DNA of 64,000 bases from contig DEUB01000042.1 of NCBI GenBank assembly GCA_002362385.1, positions 21,416 through 85,415 of the forward strand, given 5' to 3'. How positions within the stretch are numbered: position 1 is the first letter of the stretch; every line of letters starts with the position of its first letter. The position numbers were made by a program, and so were the translations under genes. Shown in pieces: positions 1 to 8,344 of this stretch. The stretch comes from Lachnospiraceae bacterium UBA3273. Lineage in GTDB: Bacteria; Bacillota; Clostridia; Lachnospirales; Lachnospiraceae. The notes beneath the pieces were generated by a model that was not told the DNA's origin, did no database searches, and saw only the letters and a list, made by a program, of their open reading frames with translations.

Positions 1-668
1 TGCCCTATGGTCATTTCCTCTTTCACATTCCACGTCACATGCTCATCCACATGGCTTAAGGAGACCAGTTCCTTTCTTTCATCCGGCTTCAGGGAATTCT
101 TTTGCAGATAGCGGTAAATGTGCTCCGCCGTAAAAGGAACCTTTTTCTTTTTTTCCACATCGCTTTGTCCCGTCTGGTTCCACGAAACCCGCCTTGCATA
201 CTCCTCGGCGCTCCCTTTGCCGTTCATGTGATCTTTAAGATTCCTGACAGCTTCCAAAAGTCTGTCATCCTTCTTCATGGCAGCGCTGTGTATGCCAAGC
301 TCCAAAATGGTATTTTCCACCGCCAGGTCAACCGCCAAATCCCAGTTAGCTTTATCTAATTTCCCGTATTGGTAGCTGTGATAAAAAATGCAATGAAACA
401 GCATATGAAGATACATCCTTACTGCAAATGCCGGTTCCCTTTCATAATGCTTTAAAAGCCACACCGGGTCATAATACAGTTTCACTCCGTCCGTAGCCGC
501 ACCGCCCATGCCGATCCGCTGCTCCCCGGTCAAAGCGGAAACCGCCACATCCAGAAAGCGCATGTTCACTACAATGCTGTCGGAGGCAAGCTTCATGATA
601 TGGGACGCAAGGCTTTTTATTTTATTCAGTTGTTTGGTTTCTTCTGTTGTTAAATTCAAATCTGACAT
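1..668 (-). CDS. DUF2201 / VWA-like metallopeptidase-domain protein (partial, C-terminus off window)
   Basis: An open frame starts at an ATG at 668 and runs off the left edge with no stop, giving about 222 residues. It begins MSDLNLTTEETKQLNKIKSL and later contains a helical segment with HMLFHCIFYHSY. This layout resembles the N-terminal putative metallopeptidase domain of DUF2201 proteins, which carry a VWA-like domain at the C-terminus and usually follow a MoxR-type AAA ATPase. The VWA half and the ATPase would lie outside the window, so family assignment rests on the N-terminal half only. Biochemical function is unknown for the family. Confidence 0.72.
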   Translation of the reverse strand, partial: MSDLNLTTEETKQLNKIKSLASHIMKLASDSIVVNMRFLDVAVSALTGEQRIGMGGAATDGVKLYYDPVWLLKHYEREPAFAVRMYLHMLFHCIFYHSYQYGKLDKANWDLAVDLAVENTILELGIHSAAMKKDDRLLEAVRNLKDHMNGKGSAEEYARRVSWNQTGQSDVEKKKKVPFTAEHIYRYLQKNSLKPDERKELVSLSHVDEHVTWNVKEEMTIG

Positions 669-843
669 ATTTTGCCCGCTCTGCCTCGACTGTTTTCTTT
701 ACATTTATGTGGATAAATCACTAAAATATTCTTAACAATTATAGCTGTTTACTGGTACAAAGGCAATACATATGGTAATATCAGATCATTAGTTATAATC
801 TTCTTATTTAGAATATAAATTTGAATACAATGAGGACTTCTTC

Positions 844-1584
844 ATGAACCGACAACTCAATTCCAACCATTTAAAGTTAATCGCTATTTTTGCAATGACC
901 ATCGACCATATCGCAGATTTATTATATCCCGGTTTTCCAAACGATCCCGTTGCTATTATCCTGCATCTCATAGGCCGTTTGACCGCTCCTATTATGTGGT
1001 TTTTTATCTGCGAGGGATTTTATTATACAAGAAATTTAAAGAAATATTTACAAAGAATGTTTGTATTTGCGATCATCTCACATCTTGCCTATTGTTTTGC
1101 ATTCGGAATCGATTATATTCCCTTTCGCAGCGGCGTCTTTAACCAGACAAGCGTGATCTGGCCCCTGTTCTTTGGCATTGTCGCATTATGGGTAGTAAAC
1201 GGGGATAACAGACTGAAGGAATGGCAGAAATGGCTTTGTGTCATTGCAATTAATATCATTACTTTTCCTTCAGATTGGAGCTGTATCGCCGTTATGGCAA
1301 TCGTGGCTATGTACGCTAACCGGGGAAATCTAAAAAAACAGATGTCGGGGATGATGTTCTGGGTTTTGGTATATGGCATTGTATCCTTCTTTTTTGTAAA
1401 TAAGACCTATGCCCTTGTACAGTCGGGCGTTATTCTGGTTTATCCCTTTTTAAAACACTATAACGGCAAAAAGGGAAACGCCGGGTGGTTGAAATGGTTT
1501 TTCTATTTGTATTATCCCGCCCATTTAATAATTGTAGGTATTGTACGGCTGGCGGTTTATGGGGATATTTCATTGCTGTTTTAG
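844..1584 (+). CDS. TraX-family membrane protein
   Basis: A 246-residue polytopic membrane protein beginning MNRQLNSNHLKLIAIFAMTI, followed by DHIADLLYPGF, the typical opening of TraX-family proteins. TraX itself acetylates F-pilin, but chromosomal homologues in Firmicutes are stand-alone acyltransferase-like membrane proteins with no assigned substrate. About eight hydrophobic segments span the whole length. The start at 844 has a GAGGAC ribosome site about ten bases upstream. The 3' end overlaps the convergent P-loop kinase gene by 15 bp. No conjugation genes are nearby, so a role in conjugation is not supported. Confidence 0.8.
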   Translation: MNRQLNSNHLKLIAIFAMTIDHIADLLYPGFPNDPVAIILHLIGRLTAPIMWFFICEGFYYTRNLKKYLQRMFVFAIISHLAYCFAFGIDYIPFRSGVFNQTSVIWPLFFGIVALWVVNGDNRLKEWQKWLCVIAINIITFPSDWSCIAVMAIVAMYANRGNLKKQMSGMMFWVLVYGIVSFFFVNKTYALVQSGVILVYPFLKHYNGKKGNAGWLKWFFYLYYPAHLIIVGIVRLAVYGDISLLF

Positions 1585-2079
1585 CAAAGTTTCCAAATAA
1601 TCGTCCGCTTCTTTTCTTGATCTGAAAATAACAATATTTTTATCCTTTTGATATTTTTTCAACAACTCATAGATCTGCGGCAGCTGGTCTTTGGAAAAAT
1701 CCATGATCCACTGTCTGAATTCTTCATCAAATTCCGATTCCACCCAGGGCAGGTCCTCTCTCTTTTTCCCAATACGGGATCTTGCACCCGAAAGACAAAC
1801 TTCTAAAGGATAATCCAGTAAAAATACCGTATCGCATTCTTTCAAACGGACCTCGAGTGTGCGCAGATAATTTCCGTCCATTATCCAGCTGTCATTGTTA
1901 AGGATTTCACGCATTCCCTTATCAAATTCTTCCCTGGAAACGTTTGTCCCGTCCGGCTTATGCCACAGCATATCCAGATAATAGAGCGGGAGTTTTGTCA
2001 TATCCCTCAATTTTCTTGCAAAGGTGCTTTTTCCCGCACCGGGGCTTCCTATAATAATTATTTTTAGTATAGTTTCCAT
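1570..2079 (-). CDS. P-loop adenylate-kinase-like protein (FlaR/topology-modulation type)
   Basis: A 169-residue protein with a Walker A motif GSPGAGKST near residues 11-19, then LYYLDMLWHKPDG and IMDGNY, which are hallmarks of the small adenylate-kinase-like NTPases often annotated as DNA topology modulation protein FlaR. An arginine-rich lid follows (ARSRIGKKRED). The family probably phosphorylates a nucleotide-like substrate; the annotation as a topology modulator is historical. The gene converges on the TraX gene, with a 15 bp overlap of 3' ends. A near-full-length domain is present and nothing is missing. Confidence 0.75.
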   Translation of the reverse strand: METILKIIIIGSPGAGKSTFARKLRDMTKLPLYYLDMLWHKPDGTNVSREEFDKGMREILNNDSWIMDGNYLRTLEVRLKECDTVFLLDYPLEVCLSGARSRIGKKREDLPWVESEFDEEFRQWIMDFSKDQLPQIYELLKKYQKDKNIVIFRSRKEADDYLETLLKQQ

Positions 2080-2304
2080 TTTTAAATTCTCTTTCTATCA
2101 ACAAAGCAACATAATATATTACAAATCGTAAGCAATAACATAGCATAATTAACTTATCAATTCAACAACATTATGTTCATATATGACGGTATCACTATAT
2201 GAAATCCTTATTTTCAGTAGAATTGTATATGTATATATGCTAAAATGAATAAAATTGTATCATTCAACAAAAATTTCAGTAATGACTTTCTCGGAGGTAT
2301 GTAT

Positions 2305-3063
2305 ATGAACAGGCATAAAAAGATAACCGTATTGGTATGTGTATTTCTAACATCTTTGAGTATCGTTGCCTGCGGGAACGCAAACGAAGATGAATTTGCT
2401 GCAAATCAGCAGGAAAGCGATCTGCAGACAAATGAGAGTGCTGATTCGGATATAAAAGATGATGAAATCGCAAATGCGGAGAAAGCCTCATTAAATCAGC
2501 AGGAAAGCAATGAACAAGAGGTTGAAAATGCAGATTCGGAAATGACGGCAGAAGAAATATTGGATTTATTTATTGATGGTTCCATAAACGCAGCTTATTC
2601 CACAGATCCGACAGCGACATTTTATATCAGCGATTTAAAAATGGATTCTGATGAATGGGATTCATTTTCTCTCGGAGAGAAAGTCGATCTTGACAATGAC
2701 GGAGAAAACGAACTCATTATTTGCGGTCCCTATGGCGGAAAATACCTTGATGCGCGTGATAACAAGGTATATGAATTTGCTGCGGGAGGCGGCACCGCTC
2801 TCGCGCTCTCTTATACCTATTATAATGGTTCTGTATGGATCATGTACAGCAACTCAATGAATGCAGGATATAAAGCTTACCATATGGAAAAATTTGAGGG
2901 AGCCGATAACTTAGTCGCAGAAATGAACTTCGGCGAGGAACTTGTCGACCCAAATAATTCAGAATCGGGAATGAAATATACATGGAACGGAACAGAAATT
3001 TCTTACGATGAATATACGGCATTATGCAGCAAAATTTTTGCTGCCGAAGTAAGTACAAACTGA
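2305..3063 (+). CDS. Predicted surface lipoprotein, unknown function
   Basis: The start chosen is the ATG at 2305, which has GGAGG at 2293-2297; an in-frame ATG 60 bases upstream lacks such a site. The product is 252 residues with a signal peptide and lipobox ending IVAC, then a low-complexity acidic linker (repeated NQQES units, many D/E/N/S) to about residue 75. The C-terminal domain has DLDNDGENELII, a calcium-binding FG-GAP/dockerin-like loop found in many Lachnospiraceae lipoproteins. Likely anchored outside the membrane. It is transcribed alone and followed by a terminator. The function is not known. Confidence 0.7.
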   Translation: MNRHKKITVLVCVFLTSLSIVACGNANEDEFAANQQESDLQTNESADSDIKDDEIANAEKASLNQQESNEQEVENADSEMTAEEILDLFIDGSINAAYSTDPTATFYISDLKMDSDEWDSFSLGEKVDLDNDGENELIICGPYGGKYLDARDNKVYEFAAGGGTALALSYTYYNGSVWIMYSNSMNAGYKAYHMEKFEGADNLVAEMNFGEELVDPNNSESGMKYTWNGTEISYDEYTALCSKIFAAEVSTN

Positions 3064-3138
3064 AAGAAATACTTTAAGTTTCCCGGAAAAGATACAGCAA
3101 AAAAGATATTATAAAAAATTTGAATATTGTTTACTTTC

Positions 3139-3178
3139 AGGCAGCGATTTATCTTAACAGAAAATCAGCTGCCTTTTT
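3139..3178 (+). terminator. Rho-independent terminator
   Basis: AGGCAGC at 3139-3145 pairs with GCTGCCT at 3168-3174, with an inner GATTT/AAATC extension, followed by a run of T. It lies 75 bases after the lipoprotein stop and ends that transcript before the GntR promoter. Confidence 0.75.
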
Positions 3179-3261
3179 CATTTTCAGAAACTGCCGACAC
3201 AGCATGACATCCATTTTTTAACAGATCATAATACAATGTAAAATATCTCGCCGCTAAAATA

Positions 3262-3300
3262 TTGACAGCGCCAAAAAATTGTATATAATGAGTATATACA
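3262..3300 (+). promoter_or_regulatory. Promoter with palindromic operator of the GntR/ABC operon
   Basis: TTGACA at 3262-3267 and TATAAT at 3284-3289 are separated by 16 bp. The -10 box sits inside a perfect inverted repeat, TGTATATA (3280-3287), spacer ATGAG, TATATACA (3293-3300). A repressor bound here would block polymerase, and the first gene downstream is a YtrA-type GntR regulator, so autoregulation is the natural reading. Confidence 0.75.
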
Positions 3301-3363
3301 ATAATCAAATCTGTGAATCCGTGCACATATTCACAGACGATTCTATGCGCAAAGGAAAAGATT

Positions 3364-3744
3364 ATGGATATTCTTATTTCAAACAGTTCAGGAGTCCCCC
3401 TCTATGAACAGATTGAGGAACAGATCAAAAGCCAGATCATGACAGGCGGACTGTCGGAAGGGGACGCCCTTCCCTCCATGAGGGTTCTGGCAAAGGAACT
3501 GAAAATCAGCATTATTACAACCAAACGTGCCTATGAGGACCTTGAAAGGGACGGATTTATTTATTCCGTAACGGGAAAGGGAAGCTTTGTAAAGGGAATC
3601 AACAGCGACATCATAAAGGAAAATATGATGTTTGAGATCCAGGAGCTTTTGGAAAACGCAGTTGATAAGGCCACCCTGGGAAAGATCACATTGGATGAGC
3701 TTCAGGAAATGCTACAGCTTTTATATGAAGAAAAGAACCCATAG
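3364..3744 (+). CDS. GntR-family (YtrA subfamily) transcriptional repressor
   Basis: The product is 126 residues with a winged-helix domain: GVPLYEQIEEQIKSQI, the recognition region LPSMRVLAKEL and wing GKGSFV. It has only a short C-terminal helical tail, which is typical of the YtrA subfamily that controls adjacent ABC transporters. The ATG at 3364 is preceded by AAAGGAAAAG; a GTG further upstream is possible but has no good ribosome site. It is the first gene of an operon with one ATPase, two permeases and a CPBP protease. It is probably relieved by cell-envelope-active compounds and probably binds the palindrome at 3280-3300. Confidence 0.85.
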   Translation: MDILISNSSGVPLYEQIEEQIKSQIMTGGLSEGDALPSMRVLAKELKISIITTKRAYEDLERDGFIYSVTGKGSFVKGINSDIIKENMMFEIQELLENAVDKATLGKITLDELQEMLQLLYEEKNP

Positions 3745-3777
3745 GCATGTGATTGTCAGGCAAAGAAAGGGGTTGCC

Positions 3778-4677
3778 ATGGAAGATATCGCAAATGTAAT
3801 TGAATTAAAGGACGTGTCAAAGGACTACGGGGACTTTAAGTTAGACGACGTGAGTTTTTCCGTTCCGGAAGGCTCCGTATGCGGGTTCATCGGGCAGAAC
3901 GGCGCCGGTAAGACCACCACGATCCAGATCATTCTCGACGCCATTAACAGAGACAGCGGAGAAGTATATGTATTTGGGAAAAGCATGGATAAAGACTCTG
4001 CTTTACTTCGGGAAAATATCGGGGTCGTATTTGATGAAATGGGCTTTCACGATTTTTTGAACGCCAGACAGATCAACACCATTATGAAAAATGTGTATAA
4101 AAACTGGAATCAGGAAAGATATTTTGAATATTTAAAGCTTTTTTCCCTTCCTACCAAAAAAGCCTGCGGCAGCTTTTCAAGAGGTATGCGAATGAAACTG
4201 CAGATTGCCACGGCTCTTTCCCATAACGCAAAGCTTTTGATCATGGATGAGCCTACCTCGGGCCTGGATCCTATCGTAAGAAATGAAATGCTTCAGATCT
4301 TCCGCGAATACGTAGTGGAAGAAGATCATACCATCCTGCTCTCCTCCCATATCACGGGAGATCTTGAAAAGCTGGCGGATGAGGTGGTATTTATCGACGG
4401 CGGAAAGATCGTCCTGAAGGGAAACAAGGATGAAATCCTTGAAAAACACGGTATTCTCCGGTGCAAAAAGGATGAATTAAAAAATATCAGCGAATCCCTG
4501 CTTGTATCGGCGGAAACCTCCAGCCTGGGAGCCGAGGTTTTGGTAAACGACAGAAAAGCCGCAGAAAAATTATACCCGGAAATGATCATTGAGCCGGCGG
4601 AGCTTGAACAGATCATGATTTACTATGTCAACAGGGCAAAAGGGCAAAAAACGTCGGAAAGGCAGGGAGACTTATGA
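3778..4677 (+). CDS. ABC transporter ATP-binding protein
   Basis: The product is 299 residues with Walker A GQNGAGKTTT (about 39-48), a variant signature FSRGM in place of LSGGQ (about 133), Walker B LLIMDEPTSGLDP (about 153-165) and the H-loop SSHI. A C-terminal extension of about 80 residues after the ATPase core is typical of ATPases that drive ABC-2 drug or peptide exporters. The variant signature is common in YtrB-like ATPases. The stop overlaps the next permease start by 4 bp (ATGA). It probably powers the two following membrane proteins. Confidence 0.88.
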   Translation: MEDIANVIELKDVSKDYGDFKLDDVSFSVPEGSVCGFIGQNGAGKTTTIQIILDAINRDSGEVYVFGKSMDKDSALLRENIGVVFDEMGFHDFLNARQINTIMKNVYKNWNQERYFEYLKLFSLPTKKACGSFSRGMRMKLQIATALSHNAKLLIMDEPTSGLDPIVRNEMLQIFREYVVEEDHTILLSSHITGDLEKLADEVVFIDGGKIVLKGNKDEILEKHGILRCKKDELKNISESLLVSAETSSLGAEVLVNDRKAAEKLYPEMIIEPAELEQIMIYYVNRAKGQKTSERQGDL

Positions 4678-5441
4678 AAGGATTGCTGATCAAAGACTTC
4701 TTCTGCCTGAAAAAACAGCTGATCAATTACGGATTTATCATTGCGGGAGTCATTGTCATTTCCGTTATGTTCGTCTTAAGCTATAACTTTGGAAATATCC
4801 ATGCAGGTTTTACGGAAATGGTGGATTCAGGGCAGAATACCGGAGAAAGCATTACCATAATCGCAAGCAACGCCATGCTTTTATTTATGTTGATCCCCAT
4901 TGCCTGTACGGGGGATATTACAAACCTGGTCATAGAGGATGAAAAAGCATCCTTTTATAAGGTCGCTTCCGCCCTGCCGGTTTCTGTTGGCAGGAGGGTG
5001 GTGTGCAGATTTATGGCAGGCTATTTATTTATTGTTCTGGGTGCGGCGGTGGACCTGATCCTGAGCGTTATTTTGTCATCCCTGACCGATGTCATTTCTT
5101 TGGAAAAATATTGCGGCGTCATCATAACCTTTGCATCCGTCATGATGGTGTATATCAGCCTCTTTATTCTGTTCACATATATTCTGGGAAAGGGAAAAAC
5201 AACCTATGCGAATATCCTCCCCCTGTTAATCGGATTACTGGTATGTATATGCGTCAGCTTTAACAAGATCAAAGCATTCCTGACGGATACCGATGATAAC
5301 GCTTTGATGGATCTGTATAACCGGACAACGGACTTTATGTTTCACAGATCCTATCTTCTTTTGACCGCTGCAATCATTATTTCCGGCGGCGCTTATTTTA
5401 CGGCAGTATGCATTGCCAAAAGAAAGCGGGGTGTGGCATAA
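4674..5441 (+). CDS. ABC-2 type permease
   Basis: A 255-residue protein with about six hydrophobic helices, beginning MKGLLIKDFFCLKKQ, the characteristic cytoplasmic opening of ABC-2 permeases (short charged helix, then TM1). It is translationally coupled to the ATPase by a 4 bp overlap, and to the next permease by TAATG at 5439-5443. With the following gene it likely forms a heterodimeric channel. The substrate cannot be read from sequence; the YtrA-type context suggests cell-envelope stress or antimicrobial peptides. Confidence 0.82.
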   Translation: MKGLLIKDFFCLKKQLINYGFIIAGVIVISVMFVLSYNFGNIHAGFTEMVDSGQNTGESITIIASNAMLLFMLIPIACTGDITNLVIEDEKASFYKVASALPVSVGRRVVCRFMAGYLFIVLGAAVDLILSVILSSLTDVISLEKYCGVIITFASVMMVYISLFILFTYILGKGKTTYANILPLLIGLLVCICVSFNKIKAFLTDTDDNALMDLYNRTTDFMFHRSYLLLTAAIIISGGAYFTAVCIAKRKRGVA

Positions 5442-6241
5442 TGGCAGGACTTTTATATAAGGACTTTGTGGGAATCAAGGGCAGACGGCTTTTATGGCTC
5501 CTTGCAGGATGCACTCTTATCTTTTTGATCTTAAGATTTCTATTCCCGGGAAATTCGAATGCGGTCATGTCAGGCATCATGACGGAAAACGAAGCGGGAG
5601 AATTGATACGCCTTACAGTCGGAGATTTTCGGGACTCTCTGCTGGTAATGCTGCCTATGCTTTTTATTGTTTGCGGTTTTTTTCTTCCATCCACATGGAC
5701 AGCCGCCATCTGCAGGCATGATGAAAAGAATAAGACAAGGCAGTATACCCGGACGCTGCCTCTTGATAAAAATGCGTATATTGCGTCAAAATACCTATTT
5801 ATCGGGATTGGCGTCTACCTTCTGTTTTCTCTGGACAACATATGGATCATCATATTTAACAGTGTGGCAGGAAATAACAACAGCACGGAGTGCCTCATGG
5901 TCCTTTCTCAGTTTTTGATGGGGTTTTGCGGACTTTCACTCGTTCTGGCTTCCATCGAGCTGCCCTTTTTCATAACTTTTGGCGTGAAAAAAGGAATGCT
6001 GGTAAAGACTGCCATTCTGGAGATTGCCGCCTTCTTTGTCATGGCATATCTGTTCTTTGGAAACCTGAAGATATTTGAAAATTTTAATATTTACACATTT
6101 ATAAACTGGTGCGAAAACCATCTGGCAGCCATCACGTTTATTTCTATCCTGTCTCCGGTTGCAGAGCTTCTCATTTTCTGGCTCTCTTACCGGATAACCT
6201 GCAGGATCAATCGTAACAGGGAGGTGGAAAGCAATGGATAA
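5441..6241 (+). CDS. ABC-2 type permease
   Basis: The start is the ATG at 5441, which shares one base with the stop of the preceding gene, giving 266 residues (MAGLLYKDFVGIKGRRLLWL). Its opening parallels the upstream permease, so the two are probably paralogous halves of one exporter. About six membrane helices follow a long extracellular segment after TM1. The 3' end overlaps the CPBP gene by 8 bp, showing tight co-translation. Confidence 0.82.
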   Translation: MAGLLYKDFVGIKGRRLLWLLAGCTLIFLILRFLFPGNSNAVMSGIMTENEAGELIRLTVGDFRDSLLVMLPMLFIVCGFFLPSTWTAAICRHDEKNKTRQYTRTLPLDKNAYIASKYLFIGIGVYLLFSLDNIWIIIFNSVAGNNNSTECLMVLSQFLMGFCGLSLVLASIELPFFITFGVKKGMLVKTAILEIAAFFVMAYLFFGNLKIFENFNIYTFINWCENHLAAITFISILSPVAELLIFWLSYRITCRINRNREVESNG

Positions 6242-7139
6242 AACACTGGAAAGCAAGAGGCTTTTTATCTACCTGGCTTTTGCATTCGGATTGACTTGGA
6301 TAGTCTTTTTCCCCTACATTCTTATGGGAAATATCTGGATGAAAGACGGGGTTCTTTCCGGCATGGACCAGTTTGTATGCCTTGGAATGCTTATGCCCGC
6401 TTTAGCGGCGTTACTTACAAGATATGTTACCAAAGAGGGCTTTGCTGTTACAGGTAAGGACTCCCTGCTTTTAGGAATCTCCTTCCGGGACGGAAAATGG
6501 TTTTATTTTGTGCTGGCAATTGTTCTTCCGTGGATTTATTTTGAACTGGGTTATGTACTCACGCTTCTGCTTTCGCCGGGCGCTTTCGATACCGCCTATC
6601 CGGCAGTTTTGGAGATTGCAGACCGGGAGCGTGCCGTTATCTTTTTCCAGCCGCTGGCCATGATGGTTTCCGGCGTCATTACTTCCTTTGCCGCCTTTGG
6701 CGAAGAAGCCGGGTGGAGAGGATATATGATGCCCAAAATGATAAAGCTCTGGGGAATAAAAAAAGCGATCGTCATCGGCGGGATCATCTGGGGCATATGG
6801 CACTGGCCCTTGACCACTATAGGGCACAATTTCGGCCGCAGCTATTTCGGTTATCCTTTTACAGGCTTCGGGGCAATGTGTATCATGTGCATATTTATGG
6901 GCATTATTCTTACCTTTGTTACCTATAAATCAGGCTCCATATGGCCCGCCGCATTTCTCCATGCGGTCAATAATTCATCGCCGTCCATTCTCCGGTATTT
7001 TACCAATGAAAGTAAAATCACGGGATGGAAAGCAGACAGCGTGGCTTCCACTTTGATCCAGCTTCTGCCGATGATAGTCATCAGCGTTTTTATGTTTATG
7101 AAATTGTTGAAATGTGAAAAATTGAAACCAAAGGCCTGA
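6234..7139 (+). CDS. CPBP-family intramembrane glutamic protease
   Basis: A 301-residue protein with about eight membrane helices and the CPBP (CAAX protease / bacteriocin-processing) motifs: EEAGWR (about 157-162), a WH pair at about 189-190, and HAVNN (about 243-247). The glutamates and histidines form the presumed active site. Members process peptides or protect against bacteriocins. Here it is the last gene of an ABC exporter operon with 8 bp overlap, suggesting it either matures an exported peptide or supports self-protection. No peptide precursor gene is recognisable in the operon. Confidence 0.87.
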   Translation: MDKTLESKRLFIYLAFAFGLTWIVFFPYILMGNIWMKDGVLSGMDQFVCLGMLMPALAALLTRYVTKEGFAVTGKDSLLLGISFRDGKWFYFVLAIVLPWIYFELGYVLTLLLSPGAFDTAYPAVLEIADRERAVIFFQPLAMMVSGVITSFAAFGEEAGWRGYMMPKMIKLWGIKKAIVIGGIIWGIWHWPLTTIGHNFGRSYFGYPFTGFGAMCIMCIFMGIILTFVTYKSGSIWPAAFLHAVNNSSPSILRYFTNESKITGWKADSVASTLIQLLPMIVISVFMFMKLLKCEKLKPKA

Positions 7140-7169
7140 TAAAGTTAAAGCATTGTTTATAAAATAGTT

Positions 7170-7201
7170 ATGGCAGAGGGACATAGAGGCTCCTCTGCCA
7201 T
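7170..7201. terminator. Stem-loop between convergent genes
   Basis: ATGGCAGAGG (7170-7179) pairs perfectly with CCTCTGCCAT (7192-7201) around a 12-base loop. It ends the GntR/ABC/CPBP operon and lies 65 bases from the end of the opposing acetyltransferase gene. The trailing T run is weak, so efficiency is uncertain. Confidence 0.55.
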
Positions 7202-7265
7202 ATTGACAGCAATTTTCTTTCATCCATTTTTATTGTTCCGTCCTGGCTGAAAACAAAAAATATTC

Positions 7266-7574
7266 TTATAATCTGTACATACAGGTATCGTAATACTCCT
7301 TAAATCCATACTTTGCATACAGACCCTGTGCGTCTCTTGTCAGGGCGACGCCAAACTGCCCTTTCAGTTTTTCTTCACATTCCACAATATATGCAATCAT
7401 CTTTTTCCCAAGCCCTATGCCTCTGTATTGTTCGTCCACAATGACGTCCTCCAGGCAATACAGGGTTGCGTAATCCGTAATGACCCTGGCAAAAGCAGCC
7501 AGGTTTCCATTATTCAAATCCACGATTCCGTAGCAGACTGAATTTTGAATGGACCTTTGTATCAGCTCCCGCAA
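7266..7574 (-). CDS. GNAT acetyltransferase, N-terminally shortened or frameshifted
   Basis: About 102 residues with a clear GNAT core: ARVITDYATLYCLEDVIVDE, then the acetyl-CoA loop YRGIGLGKKMI, and the C-terminal YAKYGF. Full-length relatives have roughly 35-45 more residues before the segment that begins here as IQRSIQNSVCYGIVD. The only in-frame start is TTG at 7574, and an in-frame stop lies just upstream. A good ribosome site (AAGGAG) serves an ATG at 7584 that reads out of frame; removing one T from the GAGTTTGCG that follows would join it to the domain. So the gene is either a short TTG-started form or a decaying one. It lies just downstream of the HIT gene. Confidence 0.6.
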   Translation of the reverse strand: MRELIQRSIQNSVCYGIVDLNNGNLAAFARVITDYATLYCLEDVIVDEQYRGIGLGKKMIAYIVECEEKLKGQFGVALTRDAQGLYAKYGFKEYYDTCMYRL

Positions 7575-7599
7575 ACTCTTTCATATGCACGCACTCTCC

Positions 7600-8004
7600 T
7601 TATTTATTTTCCATAAGCTTCTTTCTCAGTTTCTCCGCCACGGCATCCGAACATTCCTTTTCCCCTTCCGGATATATAAAACCGAATCCGTCATTTTCAT
7701 AACGTGGAAACACATGAAAGTGCGCATGACCGAAATCACAGAACCTGCCGCCGTTTTGCATGATGCTGTATCCATCCGTTCCATATAACTCACGTAATGC
7801 GTTCACAACTTTTTGAGCTGTTTGTATCACATCTAGTAACATTACCTCCGGTATTTTATCAATGGAAGCCTCATGCACTTTGGGAACAATTAATACATGT
7901 CCCTCGTGGATGGGTTCAATATCCAAAAAAGCGATGACATTTTCGCTTTCATATACAATCCGGGCTGATGCCTCTCTGTCTATGATCCTGCAAAATTCAC
8001 ACAT
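7600..8004 (-). CDS. HIT-family nucleotide hydrolase/transferase
   Basis: A 134-residue protein of standard length for the family. The histidine triad is seen as GHAHFHVFP (about 96-104), and the N-terminal CEFCRII resembles the zinc-site cysteines of bacterial HIT proteins. Members hydrolyse nucleoside phosphoramidates or dinucleotides such as AMP-lysine. It begins with ATG at 8004 after a ribosome site in AAAGGAGAA. It shares strand with the shortened acetyltransferase downstream. Confidence 0.9.
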   Translation of the reverse strand: MCEFCRIIDREASARIVYESENVIAFLDIEPIHEGHVLIVPKVHEASIDKIPEVMLLDVIQTAQKVVNALRELYGTDGYSIMQNGGRFCDFGHAHFHVFPRYENDGFGFIYPEGEKECSDAVAEKLRKKLMENK

Positions 8005-8126
8005 GGCGGTTCTCCTTTCATTCCGGCTGCTATTTTTCGTTTAACCCGTCTTTCAGCGCTTTTTGTCCGGTTTAATCGGACTATTGCGTACATTATATCA
8101 TATAGTCCGGTATCCATTAAAGAAAA

Positions 8127-8306
8127 TCATTCCATAGTCTCCACAATATCCTTGATATTAAAAGTCAAAAATCTTACCGTGGATCCTGTATTTTTTAATT
8201 CTATTTTTCCCCGCGGTTGGCAAAATATTGAAAAATCCCCTTCCTTCTTATATAATAGGTTCAGGATTTGACATTGCGTGGAAAGTTCCTTATAAAGCTT
8301 TTTCAT
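8127..8306 (-). CDS. Small hypothetical protein
   Basis: A 59-residue frame starting MKKLYKELSTQCQILNLLYK, with AAAGGAAAG seven bases before the ATG at 8306. It is transcribed divergently from the glycosyltransferase gene, whose start lies 38 bases away. The protein is neither membrane-bound nor secreted by eye and matches no family I recognise. The good ribosome site is the main support; it could still be chance. Confidence 0.4.
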   Translation of the reverse strand: MKKLYKELSTQCQILNLLYKKEGDFSIFCQPRGKIELKNTGSTVRFLTFNIKDIVETME

Positions 8307-8344
8307 GATAATTCTTTCCTTTAGAAAAACAAGGCGGAAAATCA

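Noticed and set aside
844..1584. Conjugation locus because of TraX
   Set aside because: No other transfer gene is nearby; chromosomal TraX-family proteins are common in Firmicutes.
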